Shown one piece after another: positions 25,201-36,804 of a stretch of 64,000 bases of DNA. The stretch lies in assembly GCA_907163375.1 (NCBI GenBank), contig CAJQUW010007426.1:1-64000 (forward strand), in the 5' to 3' direction. The DNA comes from Prostheceraeus crozeri (lineage: Eukaryota; Platyhelminthes; Polycladida; Euryleptidae). The position numbers and the translations under genes are program-made. The notes under the pieces were generated by a model, which was not told the origin of the DNA, made no database searches, and saw only the letters and a list, made by a program, of their open reading frames with translations. Within the stretch, counting starts at the first letter, position 1, and the number at the start of each line of letters is the position of its first letter.

Positions 25201-28200
25201 AGGAAACCAAAATTTATGTATATATGTAATGAATTAATATTGACACATGACACTTCGACGGTTTCATAATGTTATGGGAACGCAAAGGACAAGCTTGCGA
25301 GTAAGTATGCCAGCAAGTGAAGATGTTGATAAATATAGACGTCGCGAAAAATGACGTGGTTCTCATAAGAGAGCTCATAGAACTAGCAGCCTAAAGAAGG
25401 TTGCTAGTTTATTTAATCGCTACTAAGACAAATTGTCTCGAAGGCAGCAAATAGATCTACAGTAATTAAAATGAGGCCTGAGCTATGCGATGAAGAAAAA
25501 ACGTTCGAGTTCTCAAAGAATATTGTTAGTAAGAACAATATCTGTTATAGCAAGAAGAACTGCTATAGCAATCCTTCGCTATAGCAGACACCAATGACAT
25601 TTGAGAAAGAATAAAGCATATAATCTACAATGTCTAACATATGTATGAAAAATATTCAAAATATAGTATAACATCCAATAAGAAAGAACAGACTTATATC
25701 TGTCGTACAGCATCATCAAGCACGTAACTTCAATACATGAACAATGGCTAAGACGTGCACACGCAATGCACATGGATGCTTCATTATAAAAGTGGACATA
25801 CATTAATGATAAGATATCACTATGGCGCTTATGACTCTATGTCGCATAATACTTATGCAATTATAATTTCGATGATTCATGTTGACGAATTTTGTAGGCA
25901 AATTTCGCAAGACTTGAGAACCGTCTCATCTCGCCTGCGATTAATATTTATGTTTCCTTACTCTAGAAATCCCGTTTCTTACTGTAGAAACGGAATTCCG
26001 AACAGTAAAACTAAGCAAAAAATATGAAGTCTTGGTATTTTTGGAAACAGAGAATCAGTCCTTTCAAGCGTTTTCAAGCTCTCATTCTGAAATTTGAATA
26101 ATCATTGTGACAAAGTCCACTATCTCGAATGCTTTCATCAGACATTATGCAATATCACTGCCCTATCATGATTCGTCCTTCAAAAAAACATTAATATCTT
26201 TGTCATGTTTTTTAAACTCTTGAATCCAACCCTTCTTGGGTGAGCAACCTTCCAAACTTCAACAAACGGGATAATTTTAGGTAACACATTGCGTTCTGCC
26301 CGTATAAAAAAATTTGATCATGCAACTATGCAGCATATACACGTGTTGCCCGATATGGCGAATTAGGCGATGTTAAACATGTGCAACAATTTGAGTGACG
26401 AATTTCCCGATGACTATAGTAATTCTATTTCTATTGTGCAATCAACCATTTCTTCGCATTGTCAGACGCTGCGGAAGCGTTGCATAGTGAGTACGTAAGA
26501 TAATGACGTACTTATTCTGAAAGTTATCATTGTTATTGGCAGACAATTTTATTCCAGATACACCCAAACTTATAATGGCAATCATTCTGTCAACCATGTT
26601 AGAAGATTGACGGCCATCATAGAACAGATTGTTCATCATCCACACTATTATTGTTGAACCCAAGATGCAAGAAATTATGCTATGTCCAATTAAATAAATC
26701 AAGATAGATTAATCTTATCATATAATGGTCGCTCTGCGAATATACATGCACTGTAAGTTGAGTATATGGCAAAATTTATAATTTTTTGCATTCCATAACA
26801 CAGAATCATAGGCTATTCGTCAAGCTTCAGTATGAATAATTTCAGTTGCAAAGTGAGTGAAAGTGAAATATCAACGGATGACATTGACTTTAAAGAAAAA
26901 TATATAACGGCAAATGCAAACATCTTCAAGCCTGCTCTTGAAAAACAAAATCGAACTCGACCATTTTGAACAGCTAACTCATGCATGTGTGTTGATTGAT
27001 CGCAAAATAAGAATACATTGACATGTTACTGCTCATACAACAATACATTTTTTACGCATGGCAAAATCTGTCAAGAATAAAAGCCTTTGCTTCATTCAGG
27101 CATTGTACTGAGTATGTAAAATTGGCATCTTATGGCATACATAAAAGCTGCAATGGACACCATTGTTTTGATCATGAAATTCCTAACGACAGACACCAAC
27201 CATCGAGTAAGTATATTAGGCAGATTAGCAACTCAGCATTAAACCCCAGTGTGTATGCAGTTTCGATTTTATTAAATAAACTCGAGCTGTGTACTGAATG
27301 TGAGATATGCAATTTGTTAGTTTTGAAGAAATAATCACGGAATTCACTGATCATGACAGCAATACAGAAGAAGGAATAGTATTCTACAAATCCTCCGTGT
27401 CATGACAATTTTGGATAGGCAATGTCCATCAAATTAGCCTCGATGGAAGTGCTTTACTTTAATGCTCAGTCTTATTAATACAAGTATTTTCTTGAGCTTG
27501 ATCACTTCATTTAAACTACCGGCACAGAAGGAGTAAAATACCATAATCAAAGACAATGATCATAATCAACTTAGAGCATGTATATGGATCCAAAACATTT
27601 TTCAGTTCAGATAAGAAATGAAGCTTAATTTGGTGAATTATTGTAAAAATTGCATCAACATACAACTAAATTCTATCTAGAATCGTTGAATTCTATGTGC
27701 ATAGAATGTCATGTTTCTAACTAATCATGGCTAAATTTCTGACAATTATTTTATAGACCGTAGGATGCAGTTAACAATTTGGGCCATATGTTTGACTTGA
27801 CAGATCCATTTAGTCTGGTGGAAAAGAGCTATGAATTAGAAAATAAATTAGATCTACTAGGTCAGCAAACTTGAAATTTGAGCCAAGTAGCAGAATAAGA
27901 TCTCAACTTTAGAATGAAAACTTGCATTTTAGTGCGGTTCATGAAATTTCCTTCATAATCAGCTTAATCTGCGTTTTATTAACATGCTTGTAATTATATT
28001 TTTATCTTTTTAAAATCCTAGAAGTTTCATGCTACTTATGTATTGATATCTGAGGTTCCAAGTCGCTAGTACCTATTAACACAGGAATACTTTGCAAAAA
28101 ATTTAGCTCTTTAAAAATAGATCAAATATTTTTTAGACCGTAGGAACGCAATCTCCGCAAAAAACTGAATCTCTTGATGCAAAAATTTTCACTGTCTGAC

Positions 28201-29400
28201 ATTTTTTTTGAGTCGACACTTTGCTTACTACGTACTTACTCTATGACGGCAACGAACGAATGCCAAAAAACGCAGAAAATGAATGAAATTGTTTCCTATC
28301 ATATTTATTCATCAGCTTATTTATTATTTGTATTCATCAGCTACCATATTTGAATCACAAATGATGTCTTTGTTGACAGAATCAACTCAATACCAAAATG
28401 AATATGAAAGCATGTATATGAGTGGGATTATTTGAACGATTATCATGAAATCGATCAAAAGTGTGAGTTTGAATTTAAAATGCGATAGTATATTTTACCA
28501 ACAAGAAATGGCCATTAAAGGGGTTGATTAAGAAATTCCTTGTTTTTACACATTAATCATTTCGTCACTGATCAGCCATACAGGAAACTCTTCCATAAGG
28601 AAAAATTCCTCATCTTTTACTCTTGTGTGTCAAAAAATGAATATAACGATATCTAGTTCCCTATGCATTTTGCACGTTGCTCGTTGCTTATGAAAAGAAA
28701 GTAAAGTGCCTTCAGTTACATACAAATTCAGAGTGAGCAATTACCTGGATAATTGCATCAATGTCGCTGAAAATCAAATTCACGAGCCAATCACTTACCT
28801 AAAACTACCATCCTTTGACAAATCACAAAAAAGTAAAATCATTAAATCTAAAGAAAAGATTAGAATATTTTTTAGTTAAATTCGCCTTATTTTTCAAAAC
28901 AATATATTCTCAGACGACAATTTTGAACATTAGAGAATATGAAAATAGAGGGCCGTGTCAAACTTACCATTCAAATGGCAAATCACATACAGCGGGAATT
29001 TCAAGAAGGTCCAACGAAATTTGACGTGTATAAAGTTGAATGAAAATTGTCTGGTTTAGTATATGAGGGCAGACAGCGTAAAATTTGAAAAAGACACAGA
29101 CGTTATGGTTACCAGTCAGAACAAAAACTACAATCGTCGAAAGCAGTCATCTAATTTTTTAAAACTTTAAATTCAATAATAAGTTTTGCTTCCTGAAACT
29201 TCTACATATAAAAAATGCAGCGTTATAATTCGAAAGATTTGAGGTCTTTGAAACAAATATCGATACATTCCAAAAGGAAGGAATTCTAGAAATTGAAAGC
29301 AGCGATGCAGAAGCGCATAAGGAATTAAGATAAACAGGTTTCAAATTATGATGATTGAGATAAACAGCCCACCTTCAAACTATTTCAATTAGATTTAAAC
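22249..29400. other. Gene-poor AT-rich stretch with a few odd patches
   Basis: No gene is supported. At 23,276 CAGGGGTCGGGAGCC resembles a hAT terminus but has no partner. A GC-richer block at 23,375-23,475 has several CCCCAT and CCCCACAG repeats in both orientations. Another GC-rich patch is at 24,290-24,350. Sequence from 24,541 to about 25,240 has one 77-codon open frame and lysine/glutamate-rich reading beyond its stops, which could be a dead gene but matches no family I recognise. CTATAGCA is repeated three times near 25,540-25,585. Confidence 0.45.
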
Positions 29401-29621
29401 CAGAGGTGTAACCGGTCCGGGTCAACCGGCGCAGGTCACCAATCAGGTCGGGTCAAATTTGTCATTCGCCGGTCGAGCATTTAGAATTGACGGTCAAGTA
29501 GGTCATAAATCAATTATAATATAATTTACAAAATGATACTGTTTAATCCTATTCATATGGGACAGGGTAGTCTATTCCGTTGCTATGATCCTCGTAAAGG
29601 TAAACGGCTTATGTGCACCTT
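29401..29621. other. CCGG-rich patch with hAT-like start
   Basis: CAGAGGTGTAACCGG at 29,401 followed by repeated GGTCGGGTCAA and CCGGTC blocks to about 29,500 resembles the terminus of a hAT element. No opposite end or 8-bp target duplication was found. It lies just left of the Penelope composite. Confidence 0.3.
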
Positions 29622-29880
29622 GGGAAGGGCTATGGAACAGGTAGCATTGGGTTACATAGTACCAATAGCATCTTAATGATGACTTGACTAGATATGAAAA
29701 CAAAGGACATAGAAATGGACTAGCAATACAAAGGCTTGAGTTATAAGTACATGCACATATCATACAAGTATAAAAAATTAAGCTACAAAACGATTGTAAG
29801 AGGTGTGAATTAGAAATTTGATACTGTTATAATGTAATACATTGTCATGTTTTATTATTTTTGCATAATAGAAAATATTT

Positions 29881-30318
29881 TTAATCAAAAAGGAAATCTG
29901 CATAATTGTTGAGCTCGATTTTGCTGTTAATTGTTGGTTTCATTTTTCTAATATAATATGCTTCACGAAGTCTTAGGTTTGATGAATCACTATCGTGGGA
30001 AAGAATGGTTGTGGAAAAGTTGTAACTGTGACATTTATGAAGATGGTTATACATGGAAGACTTGCTGTTTGTTTTATGCTCACGGACACGGATATGTAAT
30101 GGTCTCATGGTGCTTCCAATGTAGAAGTTATCACACTTTAGCTGATAAATTACACATTTCTGATTACAGATGTTGTTGCTGTTAATTGGGCAATTTCTTA
30201 AATGACAATCTTGGTTTGATTTAGGCTGTTTCAATACACTTCTAAGAGTTCTTGATCTTCTTGTTAATCTTACGTTTAAGTTATCTCGACGAAAAACATT
30301 TTGTAGTTGTTTATCCAC
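29881..30318 (-). pseudogene. GIY-YIG endonuclease of Penelope-like element (minus copy)
   Basis: A 145-codon frame. After a cysteine-bearing linker (CHLRNCPIN, NICNQKCV) comes the GIY-YIG nuclease: VIYQLKC and FYIGST form the two signature strands, followed by RPLHIRVREH with the catalytic arginine, LREAYYI with the metal-binding glutamate, and KPTINSK with the conserved asparagine. The nuclease nicks target DNA for reverse transcription. The protein encoded by the partner copy at 32,599-33,036 is identical residue for residue as far as I can compare. The frame is separated from the RT frame by an interruption found in both copies. Confidence 0.9.
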
Positions 30319-30321
30319 TTT

Positions 30322-31227
30322 CTAAGAAATAAATGGAAAATTGAAGTAAAAATAGTGTCTTTCTTTCTCCTTTCTGTTACTTGATTTATGTGTTTTACGA
30401 TAATGGTTGGTGTTGCGAATGATATTTTCGGGATACATGTTTAGTCGCAGAATATCATTGAAATTGTCAATGTGTCTGTTTTGAGTTAGATTATTGAAAC
30501 ATCGTTCTGCGATTCTTGTTTTTTCGTTTCTAATGAAGTCAATTTTGTTAGTGTATGGTACATGTGAGTGATAATTCACAAACAGATCTTTTCTAGCAGA
30601 TTTGCGGTAAAATTCAAATTGTGGTTCATTTGGCGCGTTCAGTGTTACTCGGAAATCAAGTATACTTAATGTTTTGTTGTCGTCTGGTAATTCAATTTCG
30701 AAATTGATGCTGGAATGTTGTGCATTGAGATATTGGAGAAGTTTCAAGGCTTGTTCTTTGTTTTCAATTATTGCGAAGCAGTCATCTACATATCTCATAA
30801 AAAGTGGAACATTATACATCACTCTCAGTTGTCGGAGGGCTACTGTTTCGATGCTGTCAATGAATATAATTGCAAGCACACCAGAAAGAGACGAACCCAT
30901 GGGTAAACCTTTAACTTGCGAGAAGATGTTATTATCAAATTGGAAATATGTGTTTCTTAAGATTACATGCAATAATTGTTCAGTTTGGTCGATTGTCAAT
31001 CCTTTCATGTTGGTGATGTTGCAGTCTTCCATTTTGTAAACCAGGGCTTGAATGGCATCAGGAATTGGAATGGAAGTGTACATGCTTATTACATCGAAGC
31101 TGCAAGGATAAAGTTGTTCTTTTTGATTGATATTTTTGATGCTATCAATGAGATGCATGCTTGATTTTAAATGTGCGGGGGCATTTTGAAGCAAAGGAAT
31201 TAAAAGTCTAGAAAGAAGCCATGACAA
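30322..31227 (-). pseudogene. Penelope RT core (minus copy)
   Basis: A 301-codon frame with the catalytic palm of a Penelope-like reverse transcriptase. Motif A is FDVISMYTSIP (about residue 44), motif B is KGLPMGSSLSGVLA (about residue 106) and motif C is RYVDDCFAI (about residue 145), carrying the two metal-binding aspartates. SILDFRV (about residue 186) follows as the next motif. The 'YTSIP' and 'LPMGSSLSG' wording is diagnostic of the Penelope group rather than LINEs. All catalytic residues are present, but it is separated by interruptions from the N-terminal part and from the nuclease. The plus-strand partner at 31,714-32,595 encodes almost the same protein. Confidence 0.9.
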
Positions 31228-31701
31228 CTAAGTTGTTGGTCCGGATGTGTTGGATACAATAGGACGTATTTTCATCTCGTGGCCTTCCTTGTGAGTTTTG
31301 ATGAGATGGTAGAAACATGGCAAGATTGAGTTGTTCGTAATATAGCTATTCTTTACATAATATGGAATATTGTTTTCACTGGCTATAGTGTTCCAGCTTG
31401 CGTTGATGCGTTTTTCAATAGTCTTAGCTGTCATTCGTTGTATGAGTTTGTATGTATTTTCATCGCTGTGATGTTTCAGTCCTGCTTCAATATAATTATC
31501 ATTTGAAACTACGCAGAATTCGGAACCTTTCTCTGAAGGCAACATCATTAGGTTCTTGCTTTTAAGATTTTTCAATGTTTCTTTTTCTTGTGTACTCAGG
31601 ATGGAGAATTTTGATTGAGGTCTCAGTTTTCCAATAATCATTTTACATCCATAGTATACCCGTTTCAATTTGTCTTCAATTTGGTCATTCTTTGAAGGCA
31701 T
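31228..31701 (-). pseudogene. Penelope RT, N-terminal part (minus copy)
   Basis: This 157-codon frame is the region just before the catalytic core of a Penelope-type reverse transcriptase. It contains LPSEKGSEFCVV and, near its end, HLIKTHKEG and RPIVSNTSGP, which correspond to the 'K-T-H-K ... RPI(V)S' segment (RT motifs 1 to 2) of the family. The frame is open a little further upstream to the junction with the inverted partner at about 31,742, so the listed start is only the first methionine, not a real terminus. The true N-terminus of the family protein is absent. It abuts the core frame at 30,322-31,227. Confidence 0.85.
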
Positions 31702-31713
31702 AGTTAGATTAGT

Positions 31714-32595
31714 ATGCCATGGGCATTTTTGTGGGTTGTGTTAACTATTGTATCCAACACATCCGGACCAACAACTAAGTTGTCATGGATTCTTTCTAGA
31801 CTTTTAATTCGTTTGCTTCAAAATGTCCCCGCACATTTAAAATCAAGCATGCATCTCATTGATAGCATCAAAAATATCAATCAAAAAGAACAACTTTATC
31901 CTTGCAGCTTCGATGTAATAAGCATGTACACTTCCATTCCAATTCCTGATGCCATTCAAGCCCTGGTTTACAAAATGGAAGACTGCAACATCTTCTCGCA
32001 AGTTAAAGGTTTACCCATGGGTTCGTCTCTTTCTGGTGTGCTTGCAATTATATTCATGGACAGCATCGAAACAGTAGCCCTCCGACAAATGAAAGTGATG
32101 TATAATGTTCCACTTTTTATGAGATATGTAGATGACTGCTTCGCAATAATTGAAAACAAAGAACAAGCCTTGAAACTTCTCCAATATCTCAATGCACAAC
32201 ATTCCAGCATCAATTTCGAAATTGAATTACCAGACGACAACAAAACATTAAGTATACTTGATTTCCGAGTAACACTGAACGCGCCAAATGAACCACAATT
32301 TGAATTTTACCGCAAATCTGCTAGAAAAGATCTGTTTGTGAATTATCACTCACATGTACCATACACTAACAAAATTGACTTCATTAGAAACGAAAAAACA
32401 AGAATCGCAGAACGATGTTTCAATAATCTAACTCAAAACAGACACATTGACAATTTCAATGATATTCTGCGACTAAACATGTATCCCGAAAATATCATTC
32501 GCAACACCAACCATTATCGTAAAACACATAAATCAAGTAACAGAAAGGAGAAAGAAAGACACTATTTTTACTTCAATTTTCCATTTATTTCTTAG
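31714..32595 (+). pseudogene. Penelope RT core (plus copy)
   Basis: A 293-codon frame whose first dozen codons belong to junction sequence, then TIVSNTSGPTT joins the element. Motif A FDVISMYTSIP, motif B KGLPMGSSLSGVLA and motif C RYVDDCFAI are all present with both catalytic aspartates. Compared with the minus-strand copy this protein is about 30 residues shorter within the core, in frame, and differs at only a handful of other residues. Loss of that segment would be expected to harm folding of the palm. The frame ends just before the nuclease frame at 32,599. Confidence 0.9.
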
Positions 32596-33481
32596 AAAGT
32601 GGATAAACAACTACAAAATGTTTTTCGTCGAGATAACTTAAACGTAAGATTAACAAGAAGATCAAGAACTCTTAGAAGTGTATTGAAACAGCCTAAATCA
32701 AACCAAGATTGTCATTTAAGAAATTGCCCAATTAACAGCAACAACATCTGTAATCAGAAATGTGTAATTTATCAGCTAAAGTGTGATAACTTCTACATTG
32801 GAAGCACCATGAGACCATTACATATCCGTGTCCGTGAGCATAAAACAAACAGCAAGTCTTCCATGTATAACCATCTTCATAAATGTCACAGTTACAACTT
32901 TTCCACAACCATTCTTTCCCACGATAGTGATTCATCAAACCTAAGACTTCGTGAAGCATATTATATTAGAAAAATGAAACCAACAATTAACAGCAAAATC
33001 GAGCTCAACAATTATGCAGATTTCCTTTTTGATTAAAAATATTTTCTATTATGCAAAAATAATAAAACATGACAATGTATTACATTATAACAGTATCAAA
33101 TTTCTAATTCACACCTCTTACAATCGTTTTATAGCTTAATTTTTTATACTTGTATGATATGTGCATGTACTTATAACTCAAGCCTTTGTATTGCTAGTCC
33201 ATTTCTATGTCCTTTGTTTTCATATCTAGTCAAGTCATCATTAAGATGCTATTGGTACTATGTAACCCAATGCTACCTGTTCCATAGCCCTTCCCCCTTT
33301 TGTATTCAATATTATGTCATTATGACATAGACGTCGGTGTGAATTTTAAATTTTATACTGGACCATATTTCGTTCCTTTTTACCTGAAGATAGTTAACGG
33401 ATGTTAACTGAAATTAATTGTAAGAAATAAGAAAAAGAAAATAAAACCACCATCATTCTATATTGGCTCTTTCCAACTACA
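31745..33481 (+). mobile_element. Penelope-like element, plus-strand copy (5' truncated)
   Basis: This copy starts abruptly at about 31,745 inside the reverse transcriptase (just before the VSNTSGPTT segment) and runs through RT core, GIY-YIG nuclease and a roughly 440-bp 3' region that ends TTGGCTCTTTCCAACTACA at 33,481. It lies head to head with the minus copy and can pair with 29,622-31,260 over about 1.6 kb. The same 3' terminus is seen in the older inverted pair at 7,164-7,797. It is broken, with about one interruption. No clear target duplication was found around the composite. Confidence 0.92.
32599..33036 (+). pseudogene. GIY-YIG endonuclease of Penelope-like element (plus copy)
   Basis: A 145-codon frame with the GIY-YIG nuclease: VIYQLKC and FYIGST, RPLHIRVREH, LREAYYI and KPTINSK in that order. 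Catalytic arginine, glutamate and asparagine are kept. It matches the minus copy at 29,881-30,318 at every residue I compared, which argues that both arms arose at nearly the same time or that one was copied from the other. The 3' non-coding region follows immediately and contains no other gene. Confidence 0.9.
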
Positions 33482-34184
33482 ATCAAATAACGAAGCATGA
33501 TGCACCGTGAATTTCATTTCAATCGGAGCATCACTATGGAAGTTAAGGAGGGGCCAAAAAAAGTTCAAAGGGATGAGGATGCGCTTCAGAGTCCGTGTGG
33601 AGCGGATTAAATGAGCATTATTGAAAGTTATGAAATCTAGGTGCAAAACATGTGCCTGATTATTTCGAATGATGAGATGTTAAATACACATATTGAAGCA
33701 GGGTGAACAGACCTAGACGGTCCGATTTCTTTTCCTACCGACCAGTAGATCGGTTAGTAAAACACGAAGAGACGCCGGCTGGTTACCGGTCATCCATAAC
33801 ATAAACCTTAACCGTCGCACGGCTTTTTGAGACATCGTTATTTCATTGCATTATAGTTATGCTATTTCTCTTTAATTGTGTTTGGATGGACTGTGATAAT
33901 GTTTTCTGTTTCGTGATAATATCGAAGCTTTCATTATGAGAATTTGGTGCTTACGGGCTTCGTCCCCCAGGTTTTCAAATTTCTCTAAAGTACATAAAAG
34001 AAAATCAATTGCTGTAAGACTTCAAGTGCGCCTGGTTGACGATATTTTCTACCCGATTGCCAATTTCTTTTGCTATGGCGCCGCGATAATCATCGCCGGT
34101 CAGAGAAGTCTGCCGTCGACCGGACGGCAAAGAGGTAAAAAATTACTGGTCAACCGGTCATTCGAGAGTTTTGATCTCTGGTCG
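33482..34184. other. Non-coding stretch with CCGG-rich repeat-like patches
   Basis: From 33,708 to 33,810 and 34,075 to 34,185 the sequence is rich in ACCGGTC, CGACCGG and GCCGGC blocks, comparable with the patches at 12.2 and 29.4 kb. CAGACCTAGACGGTCC at 33,708 and CGAGAGTTTTGATCTCTG ending near 34,181 could be ends of a DNA transposon, but their terminal repeats barely match and no target duplication was found. A 101-codon open frame at 33,936-34,241 runs through this and has no family motif. Confidence 0.35.
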
Positions 34185-34336
34185 GGTCTTTATCCAACTC
34201 TCGCTCTTTCGCGCCGAGTGTTTAGCAAGAATGCAGAGTGAACATATTTTAAAAGTATTATGTTTGACCCGACCTAGATTTGAATCCATGCCTCCCTGAC
34301 GCACAGCAAACACCCCACTATAAGGCCACAGCGCCG
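34185..34336 (-). repeat. tRNA-derived SINE
   Basis: On the minus strand the head is tRNA-like: A-box-like TGGCCTTATAGTGGG (near 34,315-34,328) and B-box-like GGATTCAAATC (near 34,275-34,285), spaced as in a tRNA. GGTCGGGTCAAAC and then a short AT-rich link leading to CTTGCTAAACACTCGGCGC follow. This tRNA head plus 'TTGCTxxxCACTCGGC' body is the usual plan of many aquatic-invertebrate SINEs. The acceptor stem does not pair, so it is not a tRNA gene. Partner LINE unknown. Confidence 0.6.
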
Positions 34337-35615
34337 GTGTAAGTCTAGCAGGTGCAAGTCTAGTAAAGCTATTGTGACGAAACGCTCATTCATTTCCATC
34401 GAAGTTCACCAAAGTTCATTTTGCCCGCTATTTACAATGTACATGTAGACAGCATAATCGCTCAATAATGGAATTTCACTCTTATGTGAAGCATTATTCG
34501 AAATTTAATTTGATATGCAATGGCGAAACATGCATCGCAGACTGGCTCCATATCTGCGAAATCGCGATGAAATTTGCAAAGATATCCCACAAAAACCAAA
34601 AGCATTCGAAATCTCGAATTCCCATTTTATCTCATTACGACATGGAGGTCTGCTTTTTACCATAATGACCCCATAAAATTGTGATAATTTGTGATTTTAG
34701 ATTAAAACTCATGTGTTTTTTGCTCGATTGCAACAGTACACCAACTCATTGGTGTTGTGAATTCTAATTGCGTCTTTCTGATAGGATTTTGATAGTTAGA
34801 CAGCGTACGATTAGCGGAAGAGCGATTAATGGAAAGTAATCGAAGCCTACAACCATTTGACCATTGATGATCCTGTTCGATTTCATTCAAACCAGACTGT
34901 ATCTGGTATGCAGTCACTTTAGCACAGCCTAATGCAAAATGTCATTCTGCAGTAAAAACTGCATAACACACAATTCAAGCTGATGTAACGGATAAGTGAA
35001 AATCACTGTCAGCAGTTGCAATGCTGCGAGGGCACGGTCCTTTTCATAATTGGAAAGTCTTTTCGGTCAGAGGCATTTCATGTCTTCTGTAAGCATATCC
35101 TTAAAATCAGCACATTCTTGCTTGATGCTAACAATATTTCAAAGTATTAAAAGTCTGCTGGTGGACCTTTCAGCAAACTTCTATGGCACTAAGCGTAGAA
35201 CAGCAAATTTACAAACCTTCTATACAAGAACTGAAAAATGAGCTTTCAAGTTGCCATTTTCTTTTAATTATTCTATCCATTTCAGTGCAGACAATGTAGC
35301 CTAACATGAATTATGCAACTAATTTTCGTCGGAAAAATGGAATTGCATGAATTCATGAATTGAGTTCGCGGAAGATGCAAACTTTTTAATCAAAGCTTAG
35401 GGAAAGAGGACAAGCCTGTACACCAAAAGTGTCCCTCCGCAGAAGATTCAAGGCAAAGAAGCAGAAAATGGAAGAAAAACGGGAATGATGAAAGAGCTTA
35501 ACTAAATAATTAAGTTATTAAGCATAGTAAAAATATATATATTCATGCCAATAACAGATACACTGAAAATAAATTGGTAGGAAAGCGAATATACAAATAT
35601 TGGGATGTGAAGTAT
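34337..35615. other. Non-coding AT-rich stretch
   Basis: Nothing supported. AAGTCTAG is directly repeated at 34,340-34,365. Open frames of 60 to 71 codons have no family motif. Confidence 0.5.
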
Positions 35616-36760
35616 TTAATAACCAAGCAAGAGCTGATAACTGAATAGCCCATGGAGATAAAAGTTGGAATAATGAATAAGACAGACATAAAACAAGACA
35701 AGATAATAGAAATACATGAGCAAAGGATACCTCAGTGAAAGTTTATTGACGGCTGTCGTGGATGCTCCGACACTGACAGATTTTGGAAATGTCTCTGAAG
35801 GAAGCCTATTCCACAAACGTGCCGTCTATTGAAATAGAGAGGAATAGTGACAAGGCATGGATTTGCGCAGTTAATTCCCCTCCAATGCATCTGGCAAAAG
35901 AAGGAGAATAGGCCTATGGAGCAACAGAAAACAAAAACCGTGATAAAACGATGGAAGAGAGAAAGACAGCAGACTGGTCTACTGTGTCCGAAAGATGTCA
36001 GATTTGAAGTGAGACTAGCATAATCTATCAGACGAACTGCCTTGCGCTGAATACGATCAAGTATGTCTAAACTGCTCTGAGGACCTAAGTCCTCACACTG
36101 GATTTTATAAAGTACAAACAACTGCTGAGGTTTGAAGCAGGCACGGGATCGAAGCAATACTACAAGGCGCTGGGATGCTCCTTGGGCAGCTTGGCGGATG
36201 TGGACTGACCAATCTAAGGAGACAGACGGTGACGGCCAAAGACAGAGTTCACTGTATATCAGACTCAATAGATGAGCTCAATGTCACTCTATTTTGGTAT
36301 AGACGTTGGCTACAAGCTCTCTCATTGGGGTAGGGGAAGGATACATGAAGAGTGGAGTCATCAGCAACAGAGTGGGTTGGATTGCTTGCCACACGTATAA
36401 AGTCATTTATAAACACAAGAGAATAGGTGAACGAATGTAACCCTGAGGGACACCGACATTGACTGTGAAACGATCAGAGATGAATCCATCGACACTAACT
36501 ATTATGGAACGGTTAGTCAGGAAGTCCTCTATCCATGTTACGATCTCCGCATGGATTCCCTGAGATAGAAGCTGATTGAAAAGAGGCGGGTGTCAGACGA
36601 ACGAATGCTTTTGATCTGCTAAAGGATCAATCGATGATCACTCATGTGATGATCGAGCAGCATCACTGTACCAATATGGGAAGGCAAGGGTGATGTCAGT
36701 GAGTGTATTAACGACAGGCAGATTCATCTTCTCTGTTACTACATGAAAATTTTAGAGTTA
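35616..36760 (-). pseudogene. LINE reverse transcriptase 3' half (CR1/L2-like), 5' truncated
   Basis: On the minus strand a non-LTR RT runs from about 36,600 down to 35,616. VTWIEDFLTNR (near 36,520), VNVGVPQGYIRSPI (motif B, near 36,450), FINDFIRVASNP and ADDSTLHVSFP (motif C region, near 36,350) are readable. SLDWSVHIRQAAQ leads a 178-codon frame (35,732-36,268) with KPQQLFVLYKIQ and LDRIQRKAVRLI, then MWNRLPSETFPKS in a shifted frame. The last two are the typical C-terminal signature of CR1/L2-type LINEs. At least two frameshifts and loss of the endonuclease and early RT make it dead. Its 5' break faces the RTE-like fragment that begins on the other strand about 40 bp away. Confidence 0.85.
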
Positions 36761-36804
36761 TAGAATGCGCATTCGAGTTATCATTAACATGATAACATGC
36801 TAGT

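Larger units (their letters stand above)
29622..31744 (-). mobile_element. Penelope-like element, minus-strand copy (5' and 3' truncated)
   Basis: Read on the minus strand this is a Penelope-like retroelement: part of a reverse transcriptase, then a GIY-YIG endonuclease, then a 3' non-coding region. The N-terminal third of the usual protein is missing because the copy ends at the junction with its inverted partner at about 31,744. At its 3' side it stops at 29,622 within CCATAGCCCTTCCC, about 190 bp short of the terminus seen in the partner. It is broken, with roughly two interruptions, but protein identity to the partner copy is so high that insertion must be recent. Penelope-like elements encode a telomerase-related reverse transcriptase and insert by target priming with the GIY-YIG nuclease. 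Confidence 0.92.

Noticed and set aside
24541-25240. Lysine/glutamate-rich possible dead gene
   Set aside because: Only a 77-codon frame is open, and the wording is what A-rich sequence gives; no family motif.
26442-26702. 86-codon minus-strand frame with a membrane-helix-like segment
   Set aside because: It is closed by a stop directly upstream, starts with TTG and has no acceptor between the stop and the helix; hydrophobic frames are expected by chance in AT-rich DNA.
33936-34241. 101-codon plus-strand frame
   Set aside because: It runs across CCGG-rich repeat patches and the SINE and has no family motif.
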